This document shows positions 9,238-27,161 of a DNA stretch of 49,204 nucleotides, one piece after another (the stretch's first letter is position 1; every line of letters begins with the position of its first letter). Made by a program: the position numbers and the translations under genes. The notes beneath the pieces are model-generated. The model saw only the letters and a program-made list of their open reading frames with translations. It had not been told where the DNA came from and searched no databases. Source of the DNA: Burkholderiales bacterium (GTDB lineage Bacteria > Pseudomonadota > Gammaproteobacteria > Burkholderiales > Burkholderiaceae_C); NCBI GenBank assembly GCA_947373745.1, contig CANBZB010000003.1, forward strand, positions 1-49,204. Reading direction: 5' to 3'.

Positions 9238-10716
9238 ATGACAAATATCACGCTTGATTGGCAGCCTAAATTTGGCAATTTAGGCGAGACTTTTGCCACC
9301 GTTTGTCCTCCTACCCCATTGCCTGACCCCATTTGGGTCGCACAAAACGAAGCCCTTCGTGATGAATTGGGGCTCCACAAGCAACTCTTTACAGACGAAT
9401 CTTTCCTGCTTGCTATGGCAGGCAGTACCCTGCTAGATGGAAGCAAACCCAAGGCAAGTGTCTACAGCGGGCATCAGTTTGGTGTGTGGGCGGGTCAGTT
9501 GGGTGACGGTCGGGCTATCAGTCTCGGAGAAATTCACACACGCTTGGGTATTCAAGACATACAACTGAAAGGCGCAGGCCCCACCCCTTACTCGCGCAGA
9601 GGTGATGGGCGTGCGGTATTGCGTTCCAGCATTCGCGAATTTTTATGTAGCGAAGCCATGTTTGGCTTAGGCATCCCCACAACCCGTGCACTGTGCGTCA
9701 CGGGATCTCCAGCCAAGGTCTATCGTGAAGAGCTTGAGTCTGCCGCAGTGGTTGCACGTGTCAGTCCAAGCTTTGTTCGATTTGGCCACTTTGAACACTT
9801 TGCCTCGATTGGCAATATCGATGCGGTTCGTTTGCTTGTGCATCATGTTGTGAATGAACACATGCCATCTTTGGCAGATCAAACCCTTGACGACAAGCAA
9901 CTTGCATTAGCCCTTCTTAATGAAACCACCCACCGAACTGCATCCCTGATGGCGCATTGGCAGGCTGTTGGTTTTTGTCATGGCGTAATGAATACTGACA
10001 ATATGAGTATTCTGGGATTAACCCTTGATTACGGACCATTTCAGTTTTTAGACGGCTTTAACGCTAACCATATTTGTAACCATTCAGATGGTCAAGGGCG
10101 TTATGCATACGCCAAGCAACCCCAAATCGCATACTGGAACTTGTTTTGTTTGGCGCAAGCTCTCATGCCCATCATTCAAGAGCAAGAGCTAGCTCTACAA
10201 GTATTAGAGACGTATAAGTCTTTGTATCCCAATACCTACGATATGCGCATGCGCACCAAACTGGGTCTCACTGATACACAGGCTAACGACCGCGCATTGG
10301 TTCAAGACCTCTTTTCTTTAATGGACAAAGACCGTGTGGACTATCCCTTGTTTTGGCGACGTCTAAGCCATGCTGTATGCGAATCGTCAAAGAATGCCCA
10401 TGCGTTTGATCCAGTCCGCGACTTATTCATTCACCGCGATGACATGGATGCATGGTTAAAACGCTACGCGTTGCGTCTTGAAACCTGCGACAAAAACCGT
10501 GCCGGGGCAGACATGCTGCGAGTGAATCCAAAATTCGTGTTGCGAAACCATTTGGGCGAATTGGCCATTCGGCAGGCTAAAACTGGTGACTACAGCATGG
10601 TGCAGTCTTTGTTACAAGTTCTTCAAACCCCCTTTGACGAACATCCTATGCACGAAGCTTGGGCTGGACTTGCGCCAGAATGGGCGTCTGGCATTGAAAT
10701 TAGTTGCTCATCATGA
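9238..10716 (+). CDS. selO: protein adenylyltransferase SelO (YdiU/UPF0061 family)
   Basis: [51 protein letters not shown]-terminal SCSS. ATG 9238 preferred over 9229. Confidence 0.9.
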   Translation: MTNITLDWQPKFGNLGETFATVCPPTPLPDPIWVAQNEALRDELGLHKQLFTDESFLLAMAGSTLLDGSKPKASVYSGHQFGVWAGQLGDGRAISLGEIHTRLGIQDIQLKGAGPTPYSRRGDGRAVLRSSIREFLCSEAMFGLGIPTTRALCVTGSPAKVYREELESAAVVARVSPSFVRFGHFEHFASIGNIDAVRLLVHHVVNEHMPSLADQTLDDKQLALALLNETTHRTASLMAHWQAVGFCHGVMNTDNMSILGLTLDYGPFQFLDGFNANHICNHSDGQGRYAYAKQPQIAYWNLFCLAQALMPIIQEQELALQVLETYKSLYPNTYDMRMRTKLGLTDTQANDRALVQDLFSLMDKDRVDYPLFWRRLSHAVCESSKNAHAFDPVRDLFIHRDDMDAWLKRYALRLETCDKNRAGADMLRVNPKFVLRNHLGELAIRQAKTGDYSMVQSLLQVLQTPFDEHPMHEAWAGLAPEWASGIEISCSS

Positions 10717-11120
10717 AAATTCAAAAATCAGATATCGAATGGAAAGCTGTTTTAGCGGCGAAAAATGCAGAGCCTGTGGCATTTGACGTTACGCGAAAAG
10801 CGGCTACCGAACGGCCTTTCACCGGCAAATACGAAGACCACTGGAAAATTGGCACCTACCACTGCATCTGTTGCGACGCCTTATTATTTGAGGCCAACAC
10901 CAAATTCGACGCAGGTTGTGGCTGGCCAAGTTTTAGCGAAGCTGCCAAACCATCCGCCATCACTGAAAACCGAGATACTTCCCACGGAATGGTGCGTGTG
11001 GAGACAGTATGCAGCCAATGCGGCGCCCATCTTGGGCACGTGTTTCCTGATGGCCCTACCCCCACTGGACTACGCTATTGCATGAACTCCGCTTCGCTTG
11101 ATTTCAAACCAGACCAATAA
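10713..11120 (+). CDS. msrB: peptide-methionine (R)-S-oxide reductase
   Basis: Two zinc CxxC pairs, GCGWPSF, catalytic [13 protein letters not shown] overlap with selO stop. Confidence 0.93.
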   Translation: MKIQKSDIEWKAVLAAKNAEPVAFDVTRKAATERPFTGKYEDHWKIGTYHCICCDALLFEANTKFDAGCGWPSFSEAAKPSAITENRDTSHGMVRVETVCSQCGAHLGHVFPDGPTPTGLRYCMNSASLDFKPDQ

Positions 11121-11127
11121 AAAGACT

Positions 11128-11670
11128 ATGAAATTATTTTTAGATTTCTTTCCCATTGTCTTGTTCTTTATTGTGTTCAAGACCTATGGCATTTTCGCCG
11201 CCACTGCGATTGCTATCGCAGCAACTGTGTTGCAAATTGCTTGGATGCGCTATAAAAATGGTCGTGTTGACACCATGCAGTGGATAAGTTTGGGGGTGAT
11301 CGTGGTTTTTGGTGGCGCAACTCTGATTACGCAAGACGAAACCTTCATCAAGTGGAAGCCTTCGGTACTTTATTGGCTGATGTGTTCCACGCTATGGGTT
11401 GGACATGTCATTTTTAAACGGAATTTCATTCAATCCTTGATGGCTGCGCAATTAGAACTTCCACAAGAAGTTTGGGCTCGTTTGCTTCATGCTTGGGCAG
11501 CATTTTTTATGTTGATGGGATTTATCAACCTCTGGGTAGCCTATAACTTTGACACAGACACATGGGTGAGTTACAAATTGTTTGGTGGTTTGGGCCTGAT
11601 GTTGGTATTTGTAGTACTTCAAGGGGTGTTTCTGAGTCGCTACATGAAAGAGCCTGAGGAAACCCCATGA
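11128..11670 (+). CDS. yciB: inner membrane-spanning septation protein A (YciB/IspZ family)
   Basis: MKLFLDFFPIVLFFIVFKTYGIFAATA, hydrophobic, TLWVGHVIFKRNFIQSLM. Confidence 0.9.
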   Translation: MKLFLDFFPIVLFFIVFKTYGIFAATAIAIAATVLQIAWMRYKNGRVDTMQWISLGVIVVFGGATLITQDETFIKWKPSVLYWLMCSTLWVGHVIFKRNFIQSLMAAQLELPQEVWARLLHAWAAFFMLMGFINLWVAYNFDTDTWVSYKLFGGLGLMLVFVVLQGVFLSRYMKEPEETP

Positions 11671-11939
11671 ATATCACCGCACAAAGCCTGCGTGAGCGCT
11701 TGTCCACACAACTCCAGCCAACTTTGCTAGAGGTTATCGATGAAAGCGCACAGCATGCTGGTCACGCAGGCAGCGATGGCACGGGTGAAGGTACCCACTT
11801 TCGTGTGCGTATAGCAAGCGCCCAATTTGAAGGCCGTTCAAGGGTAGCCAAACATCGCCTTGTGTATGATGCATTGCAAGAATTCATTGACCAAGGCTTG
11901 CATGCATTGGCCATTGAAATCGCAGACAACCCTTCTTGA
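11667..11939 (+). CDS. bolA: BolA family protein
   Basis: 90 aa; LQPTLLEVIDESAQHAGH...THFRVRIASAQFEGRSRVAKHRLVYDAL; ATGA overlap with yciB. Confidence 0.9.
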   Translation: MNITAQSLRERLSTQLQPTLLEVIDESAQHAGHAGSDGTGEGTHFRVRIASAQFEGRSRVAKHRLVYDALQEFIDQGLHALAIEIADNPS

Positions 11940-11947
11940 GACATTCC

Positions 11948-12733
11948 ATGAAAAAACACCTTCTACACGCAGTAGCCTTTGCGGCTGTTGTATTGACTTT
12001 GAGTTTGGGCGCACAAGCTCAGAACTTGGCCATCGTGAATGGCAAAGCTGTTCCCAAAACCCGTATGGACGCCCTAGCCCAACAAGTTGCGCGCTCTGGT
12101 CGACCAATGACCCCCGATGTGGAAGCGCAAATTAAAGAAGAAGTCATTGCCCGTGAAATCTTCATGCAAGAAGCCCAGAAACGCGGCTTAGATGCCACCG
12201 ACGATTTCAAAGCACAGCTTGAACTAGCTCGCCAAACTATTTTGATTCGTGAGTTGTTCAGTAAATTCCAAGAAACCAATGCTGTCACTGATGCCGATGC
12301 CAAAGCTGAGTACGACAAATTTGTCGCTGCCAACGGTGGCAAAGAGTACCGCGCACGTCATATCTTGGTCGAGACAGAAGACCAAGCAAAAGCCATTTAC
12401 GCCAGTTTGAAAAAAGGCGCGAAATTCGACGACTTAGCTAAGAAGCAATCTAAAGATCCTGGCTCCGGTGCCAAAGGCGGTGATTTAGATTGGGCAGCAC
12501 CAGGCAACTTCGTGAAAGAATTCTCGGAGGCGATGGTGGCTTTGAAAAAGGGCGAGACCAGCGCTTCTGCAGTCAAAAGCCAATTTGGTTTTCACATCAT
12601 CCGGCTTGACGATATTCGTGAGGCCCAATTGCCAAAGTTGGAAGATGTAAAGCCACAAATCTTGCAGCAGCTACAACAGCAACGCATGGCTACCTTCCAG
12701 CAAGAAATGCGCGCTAAGGCAAAAGTCGAATAA
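11948..12733 (+). CDS. periplasmic peptidylprolyl isomerase (parvulin/PpiC-SurA type)
   Basis: Signal peptide; parvulin core EYRARHILVETEDQAKAIYASLKKGAKFDDLAKKQSKDPGSGAKGGDLDW...SQFGFHIIRLDD. Confidence 0.9.
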   Translation: MKKHLLHAVAFAAVVLTLSLGAQAQNLAIVNGKAVPKTRMDALAQQVARSGRPMTPDVEAQIKEEVIAREIFMQEAQKRGLDATDDFKAQLELARQTILIRELFSKFQETNAVTDADAKAEYDKFVAANGGKEYRARHILVETEDQAKAIYASLKKGAKFDDLAKKQSKDPGSGAKGGDLDWAAPGNFVKEFSEAMVALKKGETSASAVKSQFGFHIIRLDDIREAQLPKLEDVKPQILQQLQQQRMATFQQEMRAKAKVE

Positions 12734-12745
12734 TTCTTTACACCA

Positions 12746-12774
12746 ATGGATAGGCTTGCGTTCAGCCTATCCAT
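12746..12774. terminator. intrinsic hairpin shared at convergent ppi/purL ends
   Basis: ATGGATAGGCT-TGCGTTC-AGCCTATCCAT: 11-bp perfect stem; only a short T run follows on + strand. Confidence 0.6.
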
Positions 12775-15700
12775 TTACGCGCATTGCGCCACACTTGCAT
12801 CCAAGGACTCAAGGCATTTAAGCCGCCAGTGGCCTCTAAGTCGGTCCAACTCAGCTGCACATTTCTAAAGACGCGTTCTGGGTGCGGCATCATGGCTGTG
12901 AAACGGCCGTCAGCTGTTGTGACTGCCGTTAAACCGCCTGCACTTCCATTGGGATTGAATGGATAACGCTCCGTTGGTTGCCCTCGGTTATCCACAAATC
13001 GCATCGCAGACACGACATTTTTTGCATTACCGCGACGGCTGAAATTGGCAAATCCTTCACCATGTGCAACGGCAATGGGCATACGTAGCCCTGCCATTCC
13101 GGCGAAGAACAAACTCGGTGAATCTAAGACTTCCACCATCGACAAACGTGCTTCAAAGCGCTCACTTTGGTTGGTCGTGAAACGTGGCCAATCTTGTGTG
13201 CCGGGGATGATGTCAGCCAATTCAGCAAACATTTGGCAACCATTGCAGACACCTAGACCAAATGTATCGGTGCGATCAAAGAAAGCTTTGAATTGATCTG
13301 ATAACAAGGGGTTAAAGGTAATGGAGCGCGCCCAGCCAATACCAGCACCTAATGTGTCGCCATAACTAAATCCACCACATGCAACGACACCTTTGAAATC
13401 TTTTAAATTGGCGCGACCCGTTTGTAAATCCGTCATGTGCACGTCATAGGCATCAAAACCTGCGTGGTTGAAAGCGTAGGCCATTTCCACATGTGAATTG
13501 ACGCCCTGCTCGCGCAAAATGGCCATCTTGGGTCTTGCTGTAGAAATAGATGGTGCTGCAAGTTGACCTTGCTGCGCATCCAAAGCCAGTGTTTTTTGGA
13601 GTGATACTGGAATGTGAACGTGCATTCCAAGTGGGTTGTACTCTCCCAAGTTCGCATGCTCCGAATCCGCGCAGATGGGGTTGTCACGCTGTTGGCAGAT
13701 TTTCCAACTCACGTTATCCCATACGGAATGGAGATCTGCCAGTTTGGCAGCAAAGACTTCTTTGGCATCACGCCAAATACTGATCTCACCTTTGCCTTTA
13801 TCAATGCTGGATGTATGGGGACGGGTTTTACCAATGAAGTGACTGTGTTTAGATAGACCATGATCGCGCAATATTTGCATTACTGCATTGCGGTCGTCTG
13901 TTTTAACTTGGAGGACAACGCCTAGTTCTTCATTGAACAGGGCTTCAAGGGTTAATGCCTCGCGACGGGCACTGACTTGCGTTGTCCAGTTCTTGCTGTC
14001 TCCATAATCAGCGCGGCTGTCTTGGATGCCATCGCTCTCAGTGATCAGCATATCCACATTGAGTGCTACCCCGACTTGGCCTGCAAAAGCCATTTCACAG
14101 ACGGTGGCTAACAAACCGCCATCGCTGCGGTCGTGGTAAGCCAAGATTTTTTTCTCTGACCTGAGCTGGTTGATAGCGTTGACCAGTTGCACCAAATCTT
14201 GCGGGTTGTCTAAGTCTGGAACAACATCTCCAAACTGGTTTAACACCTGCCCCAAAACGCTTCCACCCATACGGCGCGCACCAAGGCCCAATTGCACCAA
14301 GACCAAAGTAGTTTCCACTTGGGCATGGAGTTGTGGCGTGAGTGTTTGGCGAACATCAGAGAGAGACGCGAATGCGCTAACGATCAAACTCACAGGCGAT
14401 GTCACCTTATGGTGCTTATCGCCCTGTCGCCATTGGGTGCGCATAGACAAACTGTCTTTGCCAACGGGAATGGAGATGCCAAGTGCTGGACACAAATCGA
14501 TTCCTACGGCCTTTACGGTGTCATACAAAGCAGCGTCTTCGCCTTCTTCGCCACATGCGGCCATCCAGTTGGCGCTCAGCTTGACACGATTTAATTCAAT
14601 AGGTGCTGCGAGCAAGTTTGTAATGGCTTCGGCAATCGCCATTCGGCCTGATGCGGGTGCATTAAGGGCTGCCAACGGAGTTCGTTCGCCCATGCTCATA
14701 GCTTCCCCCGCAAAACCTTGAAAGTCCGCCAAAGTAACAGCGCAATCTGCCACGGGTACTTGCCAAGGCCCCACCATTTGGTCGCGATGCGTGAGTCCAC
14801 CCACGGTGCGATCTCCAATCGTGACTAAGAAACGTTTGCTCGCCACTGTAGGGTGACTCAAGACTTTCACGACCATGCTTTGAAGGTCAATACCGGTGAG
14901 GTCGATGGGTTTATTGGATCGATGCACACGTTGGACATCCCGATGCATTTTGGGAGGTTTGCCTAGCAAGACATCCATGGGCATATCTACTGGTTGCAGA
15001 AAAGTGTCAGCATCTGCTAATACCAGTTGACGCTCTTGGGTCGCTACACCCACCACAGAAAACGGACAGCGTTCACGCGCACAAAAGGCTTGAAACAGCG
15101 GCAACGATTCGGGCGCAATGGCCATGACATACCGCTCTTGGCTCTCATTCGACCAAATTTCCTTGGGTGACAAACCTGATGCCTCTAGCGGCACTGCACG
15201 TAAATCAAAACGTGCGCCGCGACCTGCATCGTTGGTGAGTTCAGGAAATGCGTTTGACAACCCGCCTGCCCCAACGTCGTGGATTGCCAATATGGGATTG
15301 GATACGCCTAGAGCCCAACAATGGTTGATCACCTCTTGCGCACGACGTTCGATTTCTGGGTTACCGCGTTGTACGGAGTCAAAGTCTAAATCTGCGGCAT
15401 TGGTGCCACTTGCCATGGAGCTTGCTGCGCCACCACCCATGCCAATCAACATTCCAGGACCACCGAGTTGAATTAACAAAGTGCCAGCCGGGAATTCAAT
15501 TTTTTTGGTTTGCTCGCTATCAATCACCCCCAAACCACCCGCGATCATGATGGGTTTGTGATAACCACGCAAAACACCATCGACTTCTTGCTGAAATTCA
15601 CGGAAGTAACCCAACAAATTGGGCCGTCCAAATTCGTTATTGAAAGCAGCGCCGCCTAAGGGGCCTTCGGTCATGATTTGCAGGGGGCTGGCCATATGCG

Positions 15701-16790
15701 CAGGCTTTCCCAAGGGTGCTACCCCATCGGACTCCCACAACTTAGAAACAGTAAAACCCGTCAAACCTGCCTTTGGCTTGGAGCCACGACCTGTGGCTCC
15801 TTCGTCACGAATCTCACCACCATTTCCCGTAGATGCGCCCGGAAATGGCGAGATAGCGGTTGGATGGTTATGCGTTTCCACCTTCATTAAGACATGGTGG
15901 GTGGCATGGACCGATGCATACAACGGAAGATTTTTGCCATCATTGGATGCAACAAATCGCTCAACTGCATGGCCTTGCATGATGGAGGCATTGTCTGAAT
16001 AGGCAACGACTGTATATTGCGGACTGGTTTTTTCGGTGTGACGGATCATGCCGAACAAACTATGCAGCTGCGCTTGACCGTCAATGGTGAATTCAGCGTT
16101 AAAAATCTTGTGCCGGCAATGCTCGCTATTGGCTTGCGCAAACATCATGAGCTCGACATCGGTAGGGTTGCGCTTGAGATGGCTAAAAGATTTGACCAAG
16201 TAACTGATTTCGTCTTCTGCCAACGCCAGCCCCCAGCGCTTATTCGCCTCTTGCAGCGCGGCTTCACCGCCCGACAAAATATCGACTTGCTCCATGGGCG
16301 CAGCTTGAAGCTCTGTAAACAAACCCAGCGCATCTTCGCGCTTGGCCATGACAGATTCGGTCATTCTGTCGTGTAGGACGTCGGCTATCGCAGCTAATTG
16401 CTCCGGCGTAAGGCTGGCTTTACTCAGCAAACCGTCTTTTAGAACCACATGGAACTCCGAGATACGTTCAATGCGTTTGATGTGGAGTCCGCAGTTGTGG
16501 GCAATATCTGTAGCCTTAGAAGCCCAAGGAGACACTGTACCCATCCTAGGCGTGACTACGATCAATTTGCCGGCGGGCCGATCCAAAGCAGCTTCACCGT
16601 AAGTGAGCAGAGCGGCAAGGGTTTTTTGTGCAGCGGTATCTAATACGTCGGGCGAAGCGGCGAGATGCACATAACGCGCATGCAAGTCTTGAATCTGGGG
16701 GGATATCGCCTGCAAAAGAGGCAATATTTGCTGTATGCGGAATGGACTGAGGGCGTTACTGCCTTCAAAAATGCTAATGTGCAATGACAC
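12762..16790 (-). CDS. purL: phosphoribosylformylglycinamidine synthase
   Basis: Large PurL with glutamine amidotransferase domain ([27 protein letters not shown]). Start set at GTG 16790 ([14 protein letters not shown]); the track gives 16832. Confidence 0.92.
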   Translation of the reverse strand: MSLHISIFEGSNALSPFRIQQILPLLQAISPQIQDLHARYVHLAASPDVLDTAAQKTLAALLTYGEAALDRPAGKLIVVTPRMGTVSPWASKATDIAHNCGLHIKRIERISEFHVVLKDGLLSKASLTPEQLAAIADVLHDRMTESVMAKREDALGLFTELQAAPMEQVDILSGGEAALQEANKRWGLALAEDEISYLVKSFSHLKRNPTDVELMMFAQANSEHCRHKIFNAEFTIDGQAQLHSLFGMIRHTEKTSPQYTVVAYSDNASIMQGHAVERFVASNDGKNLPLYASVHATHHVLMKVETHNHPTAISPFPGASTGNGGEIRDEGATGRGSKPKAGLTGFTVSKLWESDGVAPLGKPAHMASPLQIMTEGPLGGAAFNNEFGRPNLLGYFREFQQEVDGVLRGYHKPIMIAGGLGVIDSEQTKKIEFPAGTLLIQLGGPGMLIGMGGGAASSMASGTNAADLDFDSVQRGNPEIERRAQEVINHCWALGVSNPILAIHDVGAGGLSNAFPELTNDAGRGARFDLRAVPLEASGLSPKEIWSNESQERYVMAIAPESLPLFQAFCARERCPFSVVGVATQERQLVLADADTFLQPVDMPMDVLLGKPPKMHRDVQRVHRSNKPIDLTGIDLQSMVVKVLSHPTVASKRFLVTIGDRTVGGLTHRDQMVGPWQVPVADCAVTLADFQGFAGEAMSMGERTPLAALNAPASGRMAIAEAITNLLAAPIELNRVKLSANWMAACGEEGEDAALYDTVKAVGIDLCPALGISIPVGKDSLSMRTQWRQGDKHHKVTSPVSLIVSAFASLSDVRQTLTPQLHAQVETTLVLVQLGLGARRMGGSVLGQVLNQFGDVVPDLDNPQDLVQLVNAINQLRSEKKILAYHDRSDGGLLATVCEMAFAGQVGVALNVDMLITESDGIQDSRADYGDSKNWTTQVSARREALTLEALFNEELGVVLQVKTDDRNAVMQILRDHGLSKHSHFIGKTRPHTSSIDKGKGEISIWRDAKEVFAAKLADLHSVWDNVSWKICQQRDNPICADSEHANLGEYNPLGMHVHIPVSLQKTLALDAQQGQLAAPSISTARPKMAILREQGVNSHVEMAYAFNHAGFDAYDVHMTDLQTGRANLKDFKGVVACGGFSYGDTLGAGIGWARSITFNPLLSDQFKAFFDRTDTFGLGVCNGCQMFAELADIIPGTQDWPRFTTNQSERFEARLSMVEVLDSPSLFFAGMAGLRMPIAVAHGEGFANFSRRGNAKNVVSAMRFVDNRGQPTERYPFNPNGSAGGLTAVTTADGRFTAMMPHPERVFRNVQLSWTDLEATGGLNALSPWMQVWRNARKWIG

Positions 16791-16830
16791 AGAAACCCTT
16801 GGGGAGATGTCTAAATGGGATAATTGTGGC

Positions 16831-17643
16831 ATGACGATTACCTATAAAGACGCTTCAGGCATACAAGGCATGCGTGTAGCTGGAAAACTAGCCTCAGAAG
16901 TTCTGGATTACCTTACCTCCCATGTCGTTGCGGGTGTGACAACCAATCAACTTGACAAACTGGCCTTCGATTACATCACCCAAGTTCAACAGGCTATTCC
17001 TGCCCCGCTGAACTACAACCCCAGTGGCCACAACCCCTACCCCAAGTCCATCTGCACGTCGATCAATCACCAAGTCTGCCACGGCATACCCAATGACAAG
17101 GCACTTAAAAAAGGCGATATCGTCAATATTGATATCACCGTGATCAAAGACGGTTGGCACGGAGACACCAGCCGCATGTTTTTAGTGGGGGAGTCGTCTA
17201 TTGCAGCCAAACGTCTTTGCAAACTCACCTATGACGCCATGTGGCATGGCATTGTCAAGGTCAAGCCGGGTGCACGCTTAGGCGATATTGGCTTTGCCAT
17301 TCAAAGGTTTGCAGAAGGACATGGCTTTTCTGTGGTGCGTGAATTTTGCGGACATGGCATTGGCCAAGTTTTCCATGAAGAGCCACAAGTTTTGCACTAT
17401 GGCAAACCTGGAGCTGGTGAAGAACTCAAAGCAGGAATGACCTTCACTATTGAACCCATGATCAATGCTGGCAAAAAAGACATCAAAGAGCTGGGAGATG
17501 GCTGGACTATTGTTACCCGAGACCATTCGCTGTCTGCGCAATGGGAGCACACTGTTTTGGTCACCGATACAGGCTATGAGGTCTTGACACTCTCGGAGGG
17601 CAGTCCAGCTTTACCCGAGTTCGTTACAACTACACGCTGCTAA
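16831..17643 (+). CDS. map: type I methionine aminopeptidase
   Basis: [65 protein letters not shown] 16831 rather than track start 16735. Confidence 0.95.
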   Translation: MTITYKDASGIQGMRVAGKLASEVLDYLTSHVVAGVTTNQLDKLAFDYITQVQQAIPAPLNYNPSGHNPYPKSICTSINHQVCHGIPNDKALKKGDIVNIDITVIKDGWHGDTSRMFLVGESSIAAKRLCKLTYDAMWHGIVKVKPGARLGDIGFAIQRFAEGHGFSVVREFCGHGIGQVFHEEPQVLHYGKPGAGEELKAGMTFTIEPMINAGKKDIKELGDGWTIVTRDHSLSAQWEHTVLVTDTGYEVLTLSEGSPALPEFVTTTRC

Positions 17644-17648
17644 ATTCC

Positions 17649-23604
<5,956 letters not shown>

Positions 23605-23617
23605 GGCTGAAATTCAA

Positions 23618-26600
23618 TCAAGCGGTATCAACCATTGAAATGGCCGATTCCATATCTACAGCCACGATGCGAGAAACACCTTGCTCCTGCATGGTCACAC
23701 CAATCAATTGCTCGGCCATTTGCATGGTGATCTTGTTGTGCGAAATGAACAAGAACTGCGTCCCTTTGGACATGGTCGCCACCAATTTGGCAAAGCGTTC
23801 GGTATTCGAATCGTCCAAGGGTGCGTCCACTTCGTCGAGCAAACAAAATGGTGCAGGGTTGAGTTGGAAGATGGCAAAAACCAAGGCAATCGCGGTAAGG
23901 GCTTTCTCGCCACCCGAGAGCAAGTTGATGCTCTGGTTTTTCTTACCTGGAGGCTGAGCCATCACTTGCACTCCCGAATCCAAAATCTCTTCACCAGTCA
24001 TCACCAAGCGGGCGTTGCCGCCGCCAAACAATTCGGGGAACATTTTTCCGAAATGCAGATTCACGCTATTGAAGGTTTCGTCCAATAACGCACGGGTTTC
24101 TGCATCAATCTTGCGAATGGCGTCTTCCAAGGTGGTCATCGCTTCGTTCAAGTCTGCGGACTGGGCATCTAGGAATGTCTTTCGCTCTGTGGCTGCAGTG
24201 AGTTCGTCTAAGGCGGCCATATTGACTGGGCCTAAGGCATTTATTTCGCGCTGGAAACGGTCAATCTCAGACTGCAACCCAGTCAATCGCACATTGTTTT
24301 CTGTAATAGAAAGTGCGATGGCTTCTAGATCAGCGGCGTTGTCTATTAAAAGCTGGTGGTATTGCTCGAAGCCTAAACGGGCGGCTTGTTCTTTGAGTTG
24401 TAAGTCGGTAATGCGTTGACGCATGGGGTCGAGTTCACGTTCTAACCGCAGACGGTGTTCATCGCTTGCGCGTAACTTGGCCGTTAGATCGTCGTATTCG
24501 CTGCGTTTGGCGCCTAGCGCTGTTTCGCGTTCAAGTTTTACATTGAGTGCGGCTTGCAAACCAGATTGAGCCGTGGCGTCAGACAAGCGGGCAAGATCTT
24601 CTTGCACTAACAGCTCTTCTTGCGCAATCGATGCTGACTGCTGCTGAGCTGTTTCAATGATGCGATTGAGCTCGGCTTCGCGCGTCGATAAGCTTCTTTT
24701 AGCAAAGTCGGCCTCTTGGGCTTGGCGCTCTAGTTCGCGTTGACGCTCTCGTGTTGCGTTGAAACTCTGCTGCGCTTGTATGACCGTTTCATCCAATTGG
24801 GCATGGCGCTCTTGCGAATCTGCCAATTGCATATCTAGCGCTTCAAAATCTTCTTGGGCTTGGACTCTGCGGTTATTGAGTTCTAACAACTGCGCGTCGA
24901 CTTCGCCTAAATCTTGGCCAATTTGATCAACACGCGCACGCGTTTGCTCGGCAATTTGCGTCAAACGGAGTAATTCAACCTCTACCTCATGCACCCGTGC
25001 TTGGGCCGCAGTGGATTCCGTCCGCACGCTGACCAAGCTCTGCGAAGCCTCGCGATAGGCATGGTCAATTCGCGATAAGGCCTGACGTGCCTCTTCGCTG
25101 ATCAGGGCTTGCGCTTTAAGACTCTTGTCTAAGTTTTCAATTTCTTGGGAACGGGCTAGAAGGCCTGCTTGCTCATTGTCTTGGGCATAAAAACTCACGC
25201 TATGGGCGGTTACGGCATGGCCTTGGGGAACATAAATAGTCTGCCCAGGTTTAAGTTGTTGGCGCTTGGTCAAGGCCTGCGCCAAATCGGCTGCGACAAA
25301 GCAACCTTGCAACCACTCACCCATCAGGGCTTTGTGGCCCGCGTCATTCAAACGCAGTAATTCTGAGAGGCGCTGTAAGTCGCCAGCCACGTTTTCGAGG
25401 GCTGCGTTTGCAGGTGCGAAAAAGGTGAGCTTGGTGGGTGGTGCATCTGCCGCAAAGCCGCTGACCATCTCTAACTTGCTGATTTCAAATGCTGAAAGCC
25501 GTTCGCGAAGAGCGGCTTCAAGTGCGTTTTCCCAGCCTGCCTGAATATGAATACGCTGCCACAAAGCCTGGAGTCCGTCCAATCCATGAGAGGCTAACCA
25601 GGGCTTTAGCTTGTCGTTCGTTTGAACTTTGGCCTGAAGGGCTTGCAGGGCTTGTAAACGGGCCGATAAATCGGCGTGCTTCGCTTGTTCTGCGTTGACG
25701 TTGTCTTGTGCGTTTTTTCGCGCCTCATCTAACTCTGGAACTTGTGCCTGCAAAGCTTCTAGTTGCGCCGTCTTTTGTTCGGCTGTGGCTTGCGCATCAT
25801 TGCGTTGTGCTTTGAGCTGCTCGATCTTTTGTGGATCTGGTGCATTTAAAGATTGCTGGTCGCTGTTGAGACGCTCTTTGCGTGTCTCTAATTGTTTACT
25901 TTGTTCTTCAATATTGCGTTGGTCCGCCGCAAGCACTTGGATACGCTGCTGAATCTGTGAAACCGCATGACGTTGCTCGTTCGCACGCATTTGCGCTGCT
26001 TCTAAGGCAGTTTCTTGTTCTGGCAAGCTGACGTGTACTTGTTCGATTTGCTCAGACAAGGCGGCAGCTTGAATTTCAGCCTCTCCTAGTTTGTCTGACA
26101 GTTGCGAGATTTCTAGCGTAGCTTGCTCGCTTTGTTGTGTCCATTGCAGGATTTGCTCTTTCATCTGCACAAGCCTTGCCTGTGCGCGTTGACGACCTTC
26201 CACTACAAAACGAATTTCAGCTTCGAGCCGGCCAACTTCGGCGCTGGCCTCGTACAAAGCGCCTTGCGATTGGTTGACCTGATCGCCCGCGGCATAGTGC
26301 GCTTGGCGGATGGTTTCTAAATCGGCCTCAATATGACGCAAGTCGGCAATACGAGATTCCAATTCAGTGACAGATTTGTCAACTTGGTTCTTGATATTGG
26401 TTTGATCAACCTCAGCATCAGCGCGTTTCAAAAACCAAAGCTGCTGCTGTTTGAGGGTGACATCTGATTGCAAGGTATTGAAGCGTTGTGCAACTTCCGC
26501 CTGTTTTTCGAGCTTTTCGAGGTTGGCGGTGAGTTCGCGCAAGATATCTTCAACACGCGTCAAGTTCTCGCGGGTATCGCTGAGGCGGTTTTCGGTTTCA

Positions 26601-27133
26601 CGGCGACGCTCTTTGTATTTGGAGACGCCTGCGGCCTCTTCCAAAAACAAACGGAGTTCTTCCGGTTTGGATTCAATGATGCGGCTGATCGTGCCCTGTC
26701 CAATGATGGCGTAGGCCCTTGGACCTAGGCCCGTACCCAAAAACACGTCTTGAACGTCGCGGCGGCGAACGGGCTGGTTGTTGATGTAATAGCTACTAGT
26801 TCCATCACGGGTCAAGACACGTTTAACTGCAATTTCAGTGAATTGGCTCCACTGACCACCCGCACGGTAATCGGAGTTATCGAAAACGAGCTCTACGCTA
26901 GAGCGGCTGGCAGCTTTGCGACTGGTTGTGCCGTTAAAAATAACGTCTTGCATGGAGTCGCCTCGCAACTCGCTGGCGCGACTTTCACCCAAAACCCAGC
27001 GCACAGCGTCCATGATGTTCGACTTGCCACAACCGTTGGGGCCGACCACACCAACCAATTGACCAGGTAAAAGAAAATTCGTGGGTTCTGCAAATGACTT
27101 AAAACCCGACAATTTGATTGAATTCAGACGCAC
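23618..27133 (-). CDS. smc: chromosome segregation protein SMC
   Basis: 1171 aa; GVVGPNGCGKSNIMDAVRWVLGE, long coiled coils, NLLSGGEKALTAIALVFAI, LLDEVDAPLDDSN. Confidence 0.96.
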   Translation of the reverse strand: MRLNSIKLSGFKSFAEPTNFLLPGQLVGVVGPNGCGKSNIMDAVRWVLGESRASELRGDSMQDVIFNGTTSRKAASRSSVELVFDNSDYRAGGQWSQFTEIAVKRVLTRDGTSSYYINNQPVRRRDVQDVFLGTGLGPRAYAIIGQGTISRIIESKPEELRLFLEEAAGVSKYKERRRETENRLSDTRENLTRVEDILRELTANLEKLEKQAEVAQRFNTLQSDVTLKQQQLWFLKRADAEVDQTNIKNQVDKSVTELESRIADLRHIEADLETIRQAHYAAGDQVNQSQGALYEASAEVGRLEAEIRFVVEGRQRAQARLVQMKEQILQWTQQSEQATLEISQLSDKLGEAEIQAAALSEQIEQVHVSLPEQETALEAAQMRANEQRHAVSQIQQRIQVLAADQRNIEEQSKQLETRKERLNSDQQSLNAPDPQKIEQLKAQRNDAQATAEQKTAQLEALQAQVPELDEARKNAQDNVNAEQAKHADLSARLQALQALQAKVQTNDKLKPWLASHGLDGLQALWQRIHIQAGWENALEAALRERLSAFEISKLEMVSGFAADAPPTKLTFFAPANAALENVAGDLQRLSELLRLNDAGHKALMGEWLQGCFVAADLAQALTKRQQLKPGQTIYVPQGHAVTAHSVSFYAQDNEQAGLLARSQEIENLDKSLKAQALISEEARQALSRIDHAYREASQSLVSVRTESTAAQARVHEVEVELLRLTQIAEQTRARVDQIGQDLGEVDAQLLELNNRRVQAQEDFEALDMQLADSQERHAQLDETVIQAQQSFNATRERQRELERQAQEADFAKRSLSTREAELNRIIETAQQQSASIAQEELLVQEDLARLSDATAQSGLQAALNVKLERETALGAKRSEYDDLTAKLRASDEHRLRLERELDPMRQRITDLQLKEQAARLGFEQYHQLLIDNAADLEAIALSITENNVRLTGLQSEIDRFQREINALGPVNMAALDELTAATERKTFLDAQSADLNEAMTTLEDAIRKIDAETRALLDETFNSVNLHFGKMFPELFGGGNARLVMTGEEILDSGVQVMAQPPGKKNQSINLLSGGEKALTAIALVFAIFQLNPAPFCLLDEVDAPLDDSNTERFAKLVATMSKGTQFLFISHNKITMQMAEQLIGVTMQEQGVSRIVAVDMESAISMVDTA

Positions 27134-27161
27134 CTAGAAACCTCTTTGAACTGGGTATGCA

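Noticed and set aside
14170-14721. 183-aa + strand ORF antisense to purL (and similar shadow ORFs at 592-1092 and 48133-48660)
   Set aside because: Fully inside well-supported genes on the other strand, composition typical of antisense frames, no recognisable domain or SD.
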